Shown piece after piece: positions 6,603 through 15,226 of a DNA stretch of 16,513 bases (its first letter is position 1; each line of letters begins with the position of its first letter). Source of the DNA: Desulfocapsa sp. (GTDB taxonomy: Bacteria; Desulfobacterota; Desulfobulbia; Desulfobulbales; Desulfocapsaceae); contig DYDK01000005.1 in the NCBI GenBank assembly GCA_020717935.1, positions 1-16,513 of the forward strand, written 5' to 3'. The notes beneath the pieces were generated by a model. The model searched no databases. It saw nothing but the letters and a program-made list of their open reading frames with translations, and was not told the DNA's origin. The position numbers and the translations under genes were made by a program.

Positions 6603-6788
6603 GAGCCTCGGAAAGAATAAATCATCCAGTCTTGCTGGTCTTTTCAGTCATCTTCTTCGTCACAGAAAGAGTTTCATAGCGTTGCTATGCGCCTGTTTCC
6701 GCTTCTCGAATACGCCCCACAGAAAGTTCCTTTGGGGGATGACTGAAAATCCTGCGCAATACTGAAAAATTTATTTTTGCCGAGGCTC
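6603..6788. repeat. Nested palindromic element, MITE-like, 186 bp
   Basis: Outer inverted repeat GAGCCTCGG (6603-6611) with CCGAGGCTC (6780-6788); similarity continues inward as an AAAxAATAAAT-like stretch. An inner 12-bp pair TTTTCAGTCATC/GATGACTGAAAA (6641-6652/6738-6749) and a small hairpin CATAGC-GTT-GCTATG (6675-6689) are nested within. CACAGAAAG occurs twice (6661-6669, 6718-6726). There is no coding capacity. TAA outside both ends hints at a short target duplication, but this is weak. Confidence 0.55.
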
Positions 6789-7228
6789 TAATGGGCCGGG
6801 CATGACTGCCTTGCCCTCATGATTGAAGCCAAAAGTAAACAACGAAAGAACGATTAGAGTATTTTTGGGGAGAATAATTTGAAGGCACTGTAAAAAACAA
6901 TAAAGTTTGTTACTGTGCATGGTTACGGTGTGAAAATAGGGGAAACACCACACACAATAAGTGGCATAAATGAATATGGCGTCGCCCTATTTTTATTCGA
7001 GGGCTGTCCGTAGTTTGTCGCTTCGCGAGTGAAAAAACTGATTTTTCAAGACCTGACCCCTTCCTTTTTTCCTTCCTTTCCTGACCCCTTCCTTTCCCAG
7101 GCCTGACCTCGCCACTCACAAGAAGCATGGGTGCCAACTGAGGTAATTTTCGATAAAATAAGGTGACATCATATCTAAAACAAAAATAAATGGATGAAAT
7201 TTTCTTACAACACAAGCGTCTCTCTTGA
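6789..7228. other. Non-coding stretch upstream of the cls cluster and downstream of the SGNH gene
   Basis: No credible gene is visible. The stretch holds the pyrimidine-rich direct repeat CTGACCCCTTCCTTT at 7053-7067 and 7081-7095 and otherwise AT-rich sequence. It separates two leftward units; promoters for the cls cluster may lie here but none stands out. Confidence 0.5.
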
Positions 7229-7240
7229 GTGAAAACACAT

Positions 7241-8488
7241 TCATTCCACCTTGCTCTGCAACTTGACGGTTTCACGGGGATAGCGTTGGCAGTAGGCGAT
7301 GCGGGCCTGTCGCTGTTGCTCAAGGTGCTGCTCAATGGTGTCGGGCTGGAGAAGCACGCCAAAATCGGGAGAGGTTGCTGCCTGGGGAGTGGCGAACAGG
7401 CGGTGCATGAGCATGGTCCCGGCTTCGCTGCTGTAGTGGGAATGCTCCCAGTAATAACGCATTTCTTTGCCACTTGCCTGCGGGATTTCCTCAGTGGTCA
7501 CAGGGTTGATGCCGCCAAAGTCCATGAGCCGAATATCACAGCCCTGTTGCTGTCGTTTATCGGTCATGGTGCTCAATTCCCGTTTCCAGTTGTCCATGTC
7601 CCTGCCGCTGCGCTTCTGCCAGTACAGCTCATTAAGGGCGTGCAGGGGCTGAATAAAGAGGCGGATCGTCGTCCCCTGCTGACAGTAGTCGCCGATGGCG
7701 GCATCAAGAGCCTCCATGACCGGGGCAAAAGGAGGTGGCGTCTCGGGGTACTCTTCTTCATTCATGATGGCGGCGAAGGCCTTGGCGGTGCCGCCTTCAT
7801 CGGCCATGATTTTCACCAGGCAGCGGGTGGGCTTATGACCGTGGGTGGCCATGATGGGCAGGCAGATCTGCTCGGACTGGCCGGTGAGGATGTTCCACGA
7901 AGCAATGCTCATATCCATGGCCAGGGTGCGCTTAATGTGCATCCAGAATCGCCGCAGTCCATACCATTGATCGTGGGCGATGAGGTTGGGGGTGAGGTCA
8001 GAGTTGCCGTTGTTGTTCTGGAAAAGGGGGCCATATTCCAGGCCCCAGACGATGGTTTCGGGACGGTGAAAAAAACTGGTGTGCTGGAGCATGGTCAGAC
8101 TGTCGCCAATGGAGCCGCCGGAGAGGGACAGATTGAGGACTTTTTTGCCGGGAAAAAAGGCGAGATCCACCGGCAGACCGATTTCGGTGCGGGAACTGCC
8201 CAAAAAGACGACATCCGGCTGATAGCGGTACGCCGCATAGGTTTTGATCCAGGGCGAAAGTTTCGGCTGGGCCGGACTCATTCGTTTCAACAGGGGGCTG
8301 TCCCATTGATGGAGAAAATAGGGGTCAATCCGGTAATTCAGGGTAACGACGGTAGTCAGGAGCAGGAGTGCGGTCAGCCCGGATGTCCATAAAGAGGCAG
8401 GGAAGTTGGTTGCCGCAGTGGTCCGGGGCAATGAAGATGAAGGCAAAGGGGGCATATCTGCTGCAGAGGATGAGTTAAAACTGGACAT
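7241..8488 (-). CDS. SGNH/AlgX-AlgJ-like protein, partner of the MBOAT acyltransferase
   Basis: 415 residues from ATG 8488. One membrane anchor at about residues 33-50 (SGLTALLLLTTVVTL) places the rest outside the inner membrane. The extracytoplasmic domain has FLGSSRTEIGL (GSS at 97-99, the serine block of the SGNH-like fold), LSLSGGSIGDS, EYGPLF and, near the C-terminus, WEHSHYSSEAG (Glu348, His351), where related proteins have the D-x-x-H(Y/F) pair. Such proteins accept an acyl group delivered by an MBOAT partner and transfer it to an exported polysaccharide, or assist that. The gene overlaps the MBOAT stop by 14 nt (ATG inside the final codons), implying translational coupling. A TTG at 8503 is a less likely start. 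The target polymer is unknown; no glycan synthesis genes are in the window. Confidence 0.7.
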   Translation of the reverse strand: MSSFNSSSAADMPPLPSSSLPRTTAATNFPASLWTSGLTALLLLTTVVTLNYRIDPYFLHQWDSPLLKRMSPAQPKLSPWIKTYAAYRYQPDVVFLGSSRTEIGLPVDLAFFPGKKVLNLSLSGGSIGDSLTMLQHTSFFHRPETIVWGLEYGPLFQNNNGNSDLTPNLIAHDQWYGLRRFWMHIKRTLAMDMSIASWNILTGQSEQICLPIMATHGHKPTRCLVKIMADEGGTAKAFAAIMNEEEYPETPPPFAPVMEALDAAIGDYCQQGTTIRLFIQPLHALNELYWQKRSGRDMDNWKRELSTMTDKRQQQGCDIRLMDFGGINPVTTEEIPQASGKEMRYYWEHSHYSSEAGTMLMHRLFATPQAATSPDFGVLLQPDTIEQHLEQQRQARIAYCQRYPRETVKLQSKVE

Positions 8489-9968
8489 AGATAAAGCCGG
8501 CAATGCGGTTGAGATTCAAGACGCACAGAGTAAAAACGATGCCGGTTGCCAGTCCCCATTGCCAATTGGCCGACCAGCGCAGAGGAACTATGGCGGTGGC
8601 TGGATTATTTGTCTGTGAAGGCATGGTTGGCGGCACAACAGGGAGAGGGGTAAAAAATATTTCTTGACTGTTGGGCAGGAAAAAGGCCAGAAAGGCGCTG
8701 CCAGCAAGGACGATGAGAGTAAACGGCTCAACATCCCCTGGCCAGGAGATCCCGTTCATGCCAATCATGCCGGCGAGGACTTGCAGGGCTGTGCTCACAT
8801 TGGGTGCACGAAAAAAGCACCAGGCCAGCAGAACGGCCAGCAGGGTTAATGTTCTGTAAGACAAACGAGTGAGGAGTGAAGGTTTTTGGGTTGATGCGGG
8901 CCGAATGGCCTGCCAGCCATGCTGAATACAGAGATAAAGGCCGTGCAGGCCGCCCCAGACCACAAATGTCCAGTTGGCCCCGTGCCATAAACCGCCGAGG
9001 AGCATGGTCAGCATCAGATTGCGGTAGCGGTTAAATGACCCGCAGCGATTCCCGCCCAAGGGGATGTAGAGATAATTCCGCAGGAATCGTGAAAGCGATA
9101 TATGCCACCGTTGCCAAAAATCACTGATACTTGTGGCCTTGTACGGGGAGTTAAAATTGAGCGGAATGTCTATGCCCATCATGCGGGAAACACCTATGGC
9201 CATGTCAGAGTATCCGGAGAAATCGAAATAGAGCTGAAAGCTATAGGCCAGTAAGCCGAGCCATACCTGAATCAGCTGGGGATTATGGTCGGAAAATGCC
9301 GGGGAAACCAGCGGAATCAGGTTGTCAGCGATCAGTATTTTTTTGGCAAGGCCGCAAACAAAGAGGGCCAGGCCCCGAGCAATATTTTCGCTTTTTGAAG
9401 ACAGGCATTGAACAGCGGCAGTATCAGCGGCGGGCGCAGTCAGTTGCGGCGCCATTTCTTTATAGTCGAGAATGGGCCCGGAAACGATATAAGGGAAATA
9501 GGTGGCAAAGGCAAGATACGGAAAAAAGCTGATTTTTTGTATCTTGCCATAATAAGCGTCAACGACAAAGGCAATCTGGGTAAACGAAAAAAACGAAATG
9601 CCAAGGGGCATAATAATGTGAAGGAGCGGAAAATTCTGGCTCGCAACACCATTGATGCTTTGCAGGAAAAAATCCACATACTTGAAAAAGGCCAGAAGAA
9701 GCAGATTGATGCTCAGGGCGAGTATCAGCCATCGTTTGCGGGTGACGGCGTGTGCTGTCTGGAGGATGCGGTGTCCGGCCCAGTAATTCAACGAAACAGA
9801 GAGGAGTAACAAGGGCAGATAACGATAATCCCACCAGCCGTAAAAGACCAGTGAAGCCAATGTCAGCCCGCTTGCCGCCCATGGCCTGCCCTTGCGACCC
9901 AGGAGAAAAAAGCCTGCGAGGGTCAGTGGCAGAAAGATAAAGATAAAGGGAAAGGAGTTAAAAACCAT
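8475..9968 (-). CDS. MBOAT-family O-acyltransferase (AlgI/DltB-like)
   Basis: A polytopic inner-membrane protein of 497 residues that moves an acyl, usually acetyl, group across the membrane for modification of an exported polymer. It has the AlgI-type start FNSFPFIFIFLPLTL, the PLGISFFSFTQIAFVVDAYY block (121-140), YFDFSGYSDMAIG (247-259), SDFWQRWHISLSRF with His289, and LGGLWHGANW with His329, the conserved catalytic His of the family. The length is usual. The start ATG lacks a visible Shine-Dalgarno sequence. It lies 168 nt downstream of the ABC-F gene and overlaps the SGNH-like gene that follows. Family assignment is secure; substrate is inferred only in general terms. Confidence 0.9.
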   Translation of the reverse strand: MVFNSFPFIFIFLPLTLAGFFLLGRKGRPWAASGLTLASLVFYGWWDYRYLPLLLLSVSLNYWAGHRILQTAHAVTRKRWLILALSINLLLLAFFKYVDFFLQSINGVASQNFPLLHIIMPLGISFFSFTQIAFVVDAYYGKIQKISFFPYLAFATYFPYIVSGPILDYKEMAPQLTAPAADTAAVQCLSSKSENIARGLALFVCGLAKKILIADNLIPLVSPAFSDHNPQLIQVWLGLLAYSFQLYFDFSGYSDMAIGVSRMMGIDIPLNFNSPYKATSISDFWQRWHISLSRFLRNYLYIPLGGNRCGSFNRYRNLMLTMLLGGLWHGANWTFVVWGGLHGLYLCIQHGWQAIRPASTQKPSLLTRLSYRTLTLLAVLLAWCFFRAPNVSTALQVLAGMIGMNGISWPGDVEPFTLIVLAGSAFLAFFLPNSQEIFFTPLPVVPPTMPSQTNNPATAIVPLRWSANWQWGLATGIVFTLCVLNLNRIAGFIYVQF

Positions 9969-10021
9969 AAGGAGAAGGAACGGTAAGAGGTTTTCGATGT
10001 TTTATGGAAGGTCGTCGTTCA

Positions 10022-10053
10022 TCTGAATCCTATAACAGAGCATGGGATTCAGA
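10022..10053. repeat. Hairpin between the ABC-F gene and the MBOAT gene
   Basis: TCTGAATCC (10022-10030) and GGATTCAGA (10045-10053) form a perfect 9-bp stem with a 14-nt loop. No T tract follows on either strand, so it may be a weak or Rho-assisted terminator, or a processing site. Confidence 0.35.
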
Positions 10054-10136
10054 AAGCCAGAAAAAACCACCTCTGTGTCTTTGCACGGGGTGCTCGTTCT
10101 CGGGCCCAACGGGTTTTCATGTTTCGCTGTTCCCGT

Positions 10137-11771
10137 TTATTGTGACGGGAGCTCTTCCACAGATTTCCGCAAATAATATCCATAATCGCCTTCATAGCTG
10201 CGCATGGCCCCGTGGTCTATGGCCAGGACGCGGTTGACCAGCAGGCGCAGGAATCTTCGGTCATGGCTGACCAGGATGACAGTGCCGGTGAATTTTTGCA
10301 GGGCCTCCAGCAAGACCTCGCGGGACTGGATGTCAAGATGATTGGTCGGCTCATCGAGGATCAGGAAATTCAAGGGTTGGGCCAGCAGCGAGGCCAAGAC
10401 CACGCGACTTTTTTCACCGCCGGAAAGATGGGCAATCCGCTTGTCAACATCGTCGCCCTGGAAGAGAAAAGCGGCACAGAGATTGCGGATGACGCCGATA
10501 TTGCCACTGGGGATGACGGCCTGTATCGTCTCAAAAACGGTGGCCTCGGGGTTGAGGAGTTCCATCGAGTGCTGGCTGAAATAGCCGGGCAAGACGCCAG
10601 CGCCTAAGCTGATTGTGCCGCTGCTGGGTTCGGTGTGACCGGCCAGCACCTTCAAAAAGGAGGACTTTCCGGCCCCATTGACCCCAACCACGGCAATCTT
10701 TTCCTGCCGTCGAATCACCCCGCTGACTCCGCCAAAGACCGACTTTTCGTGATGATTGTGTTGTCGCCAGGTTTTTGACAGAGACTTCATCTCAACGACA
10801 ATATCGCCGCTGCGGGATGGTTCGACAAACTCAAAGCGCACGACTTTTTGCTCGGGCGGCAACTGAATGCGTTCGATCTTTTCCAGCTTCTTCATCCGCG
10901 ACTGCACCTGGGCAGCGTGTGAAACCCGGGCAGCGAAGCGGGCGATAAAATCTTCCTCCTTGGCCAACATTTCCTGTTGGCGGCGATAACTGGCCAACAG
11001 TTGTTCCCGTCGAATCTCCCGTTCCTGGAGATAAAAATCATAGTTGCCGCTGTAGGTGGTCACGGTCTGAGCTGCCACTTCGATAATACGGGTGACACTA
11101 CGATTCATGAAATCCCTGTCATGACAGGTCATGAGCAGCGCTCCCTTGAACTCGGTAGACAGCCATTCTTCAAGCCAGATAATGGATTCTACATCGAGAT
11201 GGTTGGTCGGCTCGTCGAGCAGGAGCACGACGGGATTAATGGTCAGGATCTTTGCCAGACCGATACGCATTTTCCATCCGCCGCTGAAGGATTCTACCGG
11301 CCTGTCATAACTCTCCGGGCCTATCCCCAAACCGGTAAGCACCGCTTGGGCTCTGGCCTCCAGGTCATAGCCGCCCCGATGTTCAAATTCGGAAGCGGCA
11401 TTGCCGTACCTCTCCAACAGCGCTGCCATCTCGTCATCACTCATGGGCAGGGACATGGCAGATTCCATCTCCCGCATCTGTTCGCCAAGCGCAGTAATTT
11501 CACTGGCGGCCGCCATGACCTCGGCCAGGGCAGAACGACCGCACATCTCGCCAATATTTTGCGAAAAATAGCCGATGACCGTTTTCCTGGCACAGGAGAT
11601 TTCGCCCTTATCGGCCCCTTCTTCTCTGGTGATCAGGCGGAATATCGTGGTCTTGCCCGCACCGTTGGGGCCAACCAGGCCATTGCGGCTGGCTGGCAGA
11701 ATCTGCAGGCTGGCATCCTGAAAAAGAAGCTGAGAGCCGTGCTGTTTGCTGATATTGGTCAGATGAATCAT
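10137..11771 (-). CDS. ABC-F family ATPase (ribosome-associated)
   Basis: The 544-residue soluble protein has two ABC cassettes and no membrane segments. Cassette 1 has Walker A GPNGAGKT (34-41), signature SGGWKMRIGLAK and Walker B VVLLLDEPTNHLD. Cassette 2 has GVNGAGKSS, signature HLSGGEKSRVVLAS and LILDEPTNHLD. The linker between them is charged (YLQEREIRREQ, KEEDFIARF), as in the P-site tRNA interaction motif region of ABC-F proteins. Members bind the ribosomal E site to relieve stalling or regulate translation; a few give antibiotic resistance. Which subgroup (Uup, YheS, YbiT or EttA-like) is not resolved. It starts 6 nt after the DEAD-box helicase stop, so the two are co-transcribed and probably coupled. 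Confidence 0.9.
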   Translation of the reverse strand: MIHLTNISKQHGSQLLFQDASLQILPASRNGLVGPNGAGKTTIFRLITREEGADKGEISCARKTVIGYFSQNIGEMCGRSALAEVMAAASEITALGEQMREMESAMSLPMSDDEMAALLERYGNAASEFEHRGGYDLEARAQAVLTGLGIGPESYDRPVESFSGGWKMRIGLAKILTINPVVLLLDEPTNHLDVESIIWLEEWLSTEFKGALLMTCHDRDFMNRSVTRIIEVAAQTVTTYSGNYDFYLQEREIRREQLLASYRRQQEMLAKEEDFIARFAARVSHAAQVQSRMKKLEKIERIQLPPEQKVVRFEFVEPSRSGDIVVEMKSLSKTWRQHNHHEKSVFGGVSGVIRRQEKIAVVGVNGAGKSSFLKVLAGHTEPSSGTISLGAGVLPGYFSQHSMELLNPEATVFETIQAVIPSGNIGVIRNLCAAFLFQGDDVDKRIAHLSGGEKSRVVLASLLAQPLNFLILDEPTNHLDIQSREVLLEALQKFTGTVILVSHDRRFLRLLVNRVLAIDHGAMRSYEGDYGYYLRKSVEELPSQ

Positions 11772-11777
11772 GGCTGG

Positions 11778-13361
11778 CTATCGTCTTCCTTTATACGGTT
11801 TTCCTGACGACCGAGGGGCAGTCCTGCGTCCGGCATGGGAATGAGCGGCACTCGAAGTCTCGTTATCCTGGTGTTGAACAGCTTGTCTCTGACCCGCAGG
11901 CGGCGGAACCAGCAGGGATTCATGCGGCTGAACACAATGCAGGGACTCGCCAATGTACTCTTCAATCTCCGGCAGGACAAAGGCGTCTTCCTCGCAGGCA
12001 AAGCTGATGGAAATTCCCGAGACTCCTGCCCGACCAGTCCTGCCGATACGGTGCACATAATCTTCCGGCTCATAGGGCAGGGTATAGTTGATGACATGGC
12101 TGATGCCCGCAATATGAATGCCGCGTCCGGCCACATCGGTAGCCACCATCACCTTGACCCGTCCCTCACGGAAGGCCTCCAGTCGGGCCGTGCGTTTTTC
12201 CTGGGGAATATCGCCAGACAGCAGGGTGCAGGCTACGCCGTGCCGTTCCAGCCGCTCACTGAGTCGTCTCGCCTCATTTTTCATGTTGGCAAAGATGATA
12301 ATCCGTTCGTGCTCCTTGCTGGTGATGAGATTATAAAGCACCGTAAATTTCTCAGAAGTCGTGGTCAGATAGACAATCTGTTCCACGGTCTCCACCGCCA
12401 CCTGTTCCGGCTCTGGCTCAATGGTGACGGGATTCTTACACCACTGGGCCGAGAGCTGTTTGACCTCTTCGGTAAAGGTGGCCGAAAAAAGCATGGTCTG
12501 CCGCTGTTCCTTGGGTGGGGTTTTGTAGATGATTTTGCGCACATCGGGGATAAAACCCATGTCGAGCATTCGATCGGCCTCATCAATAATCATGATTCCA
12601 GCCTGACCGAGATTGAGGATCTGTTTGCTGACAAAATCAAGGAGTCGACCAGGGGTGGCAACGACCACATCCACGGGCCGCTCATGAAGATTTTTCTGCT
12701 GCTTCTGATAATCCGTGCCGCCATAAACAGAGACGATATGCAAGGGGGTATGTTTGGCCAGGGCCTTGGCGTCTTTGGCAATCTGGATGACCAGTTCGCG
12801 CGTGGGGGCGATAATCAAGGCTCGCGGCATTCCCACAGATGGCGTTTTTTGCGAGCTCGATATCCCCCCCTGCTCCTGCAGGAGTCGGGCAAAAATAGCA
12901 ATCAAGAAGACGGCACTCTTACCGGTACCGGTGCTGGCCCGACCAATGAGGTCTTTGCCCAGCAGGGCCTCCGGCAAGGCCTGGGCCTGAATGGGAGTGC
13001 AAAATTGGAATTCTAAGTCCGCGATGGCATGCATGAGCGACAGGGGCAGATTCAGATCATGAAAGCGAACCTGACCCAGACGGGGTTCCACTTGAAATTG
13101 AGCTATATCCCAAAGAGGCTTTTGTCGCTGTTCTCTTTTGGGCCGTGGTGGACGAGAAGCTTGCGGCTGTTCTTGGGCAATGTCTTGGGCAATGTCTTGG
13201 GTGTTGGCTTGGGGAATGGAAGACGCTATGGCTTGCGGTGCGGACGGGCTGTTGTGATGGCCGGCTGGCTGGGGATGATCCAGATTTTCACGCGTTTTTT
13301 TACCTGACCTGACGATATTTTTGAGTTTATTACCAGCCTTCTTGAGAAATGCTTTTATCAT
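11778..13361 (-). CDS. DEAD-box ATP-dependent RNA helicase (RhlB/RhlE-like)
   Basis: 527 residues. Core motifs are complete: Q motif (FHDLNLPLSL to TPIQAQALP), motif I ASTGTGKS (142-149), PTRELVIQ, YGGTD, TPGRLLD, DEAD (260-263), SAT, IIFAN, VMVATDVAGRGIHI and HRIGRTGRAG. It unwinds or remodels short RNA duplexes with ATP, in mRNA decay, ribosome assembly or cold adaptation. The N-terminal ~90 residues are a basic, Gln/Pro-rich extension with a tandem QDIA repeat (12-bp DNA repeat near 13173-13197), and the tail is basic (GRRTAPRSSGKPYKGRR), typical RNA-binding extensions. The start ATG 13361 has AAGG about 6-9 nt upstream. It is first gene of a two-gene unit with the ABC-F ATPase. Confidence 0.92.
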   Translation of the reverse strand: MIKAFLKKAGNKLKNIVRSGKKTRENLDHPQPAGHHNSPSAPQAIASSIPQANTQDIAQDIAQEQPQASRPPRPKREQRQKPLWDIAQFQVEPRLGQVRFHDLNLPLSLMHAIADLEFQFCTPIQAQALPEALLGKDLIGRASTGTGKSAVFLIAIFARLLQEQGGISSSQKTPSVGMPRALIIAPTRELVIQIAKDAKALAKHTPLHIVSVYGGTDYQKQQKNLHERPVDVVVATPGRLLDFVSKQILNLGQAGIMIIDEADRMLDMGFIPDVRKIIYKTPPKEQRQTMLFSATFTEEVKQLSAQWCKNPVTIEPEPEQVAVETVEQIVYLTTTSEKFTVLYNLITSKEHERIIIFANMKNEARRLSERLERHGVACTLLSGDIPQEKRTARLEAFREGRVKVMVATDVAGRGIHIAGISHVINYTLPYEPEDYVHRIGRTGRAGVSGISISFACEEDAFVLPEIEEYIGESLHCVQPHESLLVPPPAGQRQAVQHQDNETSSAAHSHAGRRTAPRSSGKPYKGRR

Positions 13362-13452
13362 GCAATGCCTTATGGTGGAGTGAGAGTTTGCTGAACCATG
13401 AGTGGTTCTGAGTGAAAATCCGTAAGAATGAAAGGAAATTCAAAGGGAGAGT

Positions 13453-13461
13453 ATTATACCA
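13453..13461 (-). promoter_or_regulatory. Extended -10 promoter for the helicase/ABC-F operon
   Basis: On the minus strand TGGTATAAT gives a perfect -10 hexamer with the TGn extension. A -35 box is not evident, as is common for extended -10 promoters. The transcript would begin near 13446, leaving about 85 nt of leader before the ATG at 13361. Confidence 0.5.
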
Positions 13462-13479
13462 TCTCTTGCATGAAAATCC

Positions 13480-14172
13480 TCATTTTTCCTGATTTCTTTG
13501 AGAAGAGCAGCGTTTCTGAGCACACAACAAGACGCCGAGACAGAGAATAAACTGCACCAGCTCAGCGTATGCCCGTCATCACGGCAACAGGGCAGACAGT
13601 TCATTCCAACGCGCGTGCAGTTTCCGCTTCACCAAGAGGAACCAGAAAAAGGATCACTGATTGACCATGAATGGCTTCCATTTTCAAATGCGGCGCCACT
13701 GCATTTTTTTGATAGCGTAAACTGTGGATTGTGTATGTATTTTTCAGGATGTTACAGGTGAAAACAAGAAAACCATACAGGTGAACCAAAGGCAAGGATT
13801 GCCAAGGGTGACCGATTGCCTGAATGCTGCAAACAGATAGGAACCACCGACCATGTTTGTCGCATGTGCGCTGGCATCGAGGAAAGGAAGAAAAAGGGAC
13901 GGAAAAAGGAAAAAGGGGACGGACTTATTTTTTTAACACCTTAAAATGGCTCATCTTTTAGAGGGGATGGTAACACACCTGATAGTCTGGCGCAAATACA
14001 ACGAATGCAATAATCCTTGCTCTTGCCGTCCCTTTATGTTCAACTTATCGGGTACATTGTGAATTGAATCTCCCTCACACTCGCTCTCATATCTTTCATG
14101 GCGGAAATGTGAAGCCCACACACAATGCCTTGAACCCTGTACGCCGCTCTTGACGGGGACTTTCTGAATATC
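13480..14172. other. Gene-poor region between helicase promoter and yciB
   Basis: Several short open frames exist but none has a recognisable family, a Shine-Dalgarno start and plausible codon use together. The region contains a Lys-rich, A/G-rich tract (13885-13920) and the GGGACGG inverted repeat described separately. It may hold eroded coding or repeat-element sequence. Confidence 0.45.
13893..14035. repeat. REP-like inverted repeat AAAGGGACGG ... CCGTCCCTTT
   Basis: AAAGGGACGG (13893-13902) is exactly complementary to CCGTCCCTTT (14026-14035), about 140 nt apart; a second copy GGGGACGG follows the left arm (13915-13922) and runs into GACTTATTTTTTT. Sequences of this style often sit beside REP-associated tyrosine transposase genes, but no such gene is present here. 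Confidence 0.45.
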
Positions 14173-14733
14173 ATGAAACTACTTACCGATTTCCTGCCCA
14201 TCCTGATTTTTTTTATTGCCTACAAGATGTTCGACATCTATGTGGCGACCGTTGCGGCCATTGCCGCGACCTTTCTGCATGTCGCCGTTACCTGGCTGAA
14301 AACCCGTAAAGTGGCGGTCATGCAACTGGTCACCCTGGCGATACTGATGGTCTTCGGCGGGCTGACGCTCTACCTCCACAATGAACAGTTCATCAAATGG
14401 AAGCCCACCGTGATCAACTGGATTTTCGCCGCCGCCTTTCTGGGCAGTCAGTTCTTCGGAGAAAAAACCGTGATCGAGCGATTGATGAGCGCCCAGATCA
14501 GCTTGCCTGACCAGGTCTGGCGGCGGCTCAACTTAGGCTGGGTAGCCTTTTTTTTGATCATGGGCGGGGCCAACCTCTACATCATGTACAACTTTGACCG
14601 CGATACCTGGGTCAATTTCAAACTCTTCGGCATGCTTGGGATGACCATGGTTTTCCTCATCATCCAGTCGCTGTTTCTTAGCCGCTATCTCAACATTCCA
14701 GAGAAGAGTGATGTTGATGATCAGAGGCCGTAA
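14173..14733 (+). CDS. yciB: YciB family inner-membrane protein (septation protein A)
   Basis: The 186-residue, very hydrophobic protein opens with MKLLTDFLPILIFFIAYKMFDIYVAT, the diagnostic YciB/IspA-type N-terminus, and has about five or six membrane segments (LVTLAILMVFGGLTLYL, INWIFAAAFLGSQF, LGWVAFFLIMGGANLYI, FGMLGMTMVFLIIQSLF). The blocks KWKPTVINW and WRRLNLGW are typical of the family. YciB contributes to cell-envelope integrity and septation in enterobacteria, often interacting with envelope-synthesis machinery; the precise function is unsettled. Length is normal. The ATG lacks a clear Shine-Dalgarno sequence. It is monocistronic, with gene-poor DNA on both sides. Confidence 0.92.
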   Translation: MKLLTDFLPILIFFIAYKMFDIYVATVAAIAATFLHVAVTWLKTRKVAVMQLVTLAILMVFGGLTLYLHNEQFIKWKPTVINWIFAAAFLGSQFFGEKTVIERLMSAQISLPDQVWRRLNLGWVAFFLIMGGANLYIMYNFDRDTWVNFKLFGMLGMTMVFLIIQSLFLSRYLNIPEKSDVDDQRP

Positions 14734-14949
14734 ATCATACAAGGGACCGTTAAGCGGAGATTTTACCCTGCCATATCAACAAGATGCAAGCGTAGACAGA
14801 CGGCTATGGAAATAATTCTGGCCGGCTTGAAAACGGAAAAATAAAAGCCGTCCCATCAGTTCATTATTCCATTCCCCTATGCTGTGAATGACATTGAGTT
14901 GTGTGCCGGAAAATCGGGAAACACCAAACTCGTTGATGCCGGTTAATAT

Positions 14950-15164
14950 CAGACCTCGTAAACAGTAAAACTGTCATTTTCTTGATTTGTCGAGACCTGC
15001 ATCCTATAACTGTTTGGAATTATTGTTTTTAGCAAATAACAACTGCGTGTTTTTGTGCCTGGTGTCCAATTTTGTATGGTGGTAGCCAAAAACTGTAAAT
15101 ATATGAATTTACAGCATCTTGCTGTCGCATTATTTCAGAATACAATGTCCAATTACGAGGTCTG
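14950..15164. repeat. Long-range inverted repeat, 12 bp arms, 215 bp span
   Basis: CAGACCTCGTAA (14950-14961) and its exact complement TTACGAGGTCTG (15153-15164) bound a segment with two hairpins: ACAGT-AAA-ACTGT near 14962-14974 and CTGTAAAT/ATTTACAG at 15093-15114. TGTCCAATT also occurs twice (15063-15071, 15147-15155). It could be a miniature element, but no target duplication was seen. Confidence 0.45.
15093..15114. repeat. Hairpin CTGTAAAT/ATTTACAG
   Basis: A perfect 8-bp stem (15093-15100/15107-15114) with a 6-nt loop lies within the larger inverted repeat. No T tract follows, so it is not a typical terminator. Confidence 0.4.
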
Positions 15165-15226
15165 TAAACAGCGATTTCCGCATAGCGTATAACCGACACA
15201 ACCGCTAAGTGTAGCTGCATAAATCT

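Noticed and set aside
7229..8392. Long plus-strand open frame of 387 codons opposite the SGNH-like gene
   Set aside because: It is the antisense shadow of the minus-strand gene, which has a membrane anchor, family motifs and coupling to the MBOAT gene; the plus frame shows no family.
10977..11807. Plus-strand open frame of 276 codons opposite the ABC-F gene
   Set aside because: Shadow of the ABC-F ATPase; no motifs and no ribosome-binding site.
11835..13016. Long plus-strand open frame of 393 codons opposite the helicase
   Set aside because: Antisense of a complete DEAD-box helicase with all motifs; no recognisable protein on the plus strand.
13498..13761. Open frame of 87 codons upstream of yciB
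   Set aside because: No Shine-Dalgarno start, no recognised family and unusual composition; it may be eroded sequence but cannot be supported as a gene.
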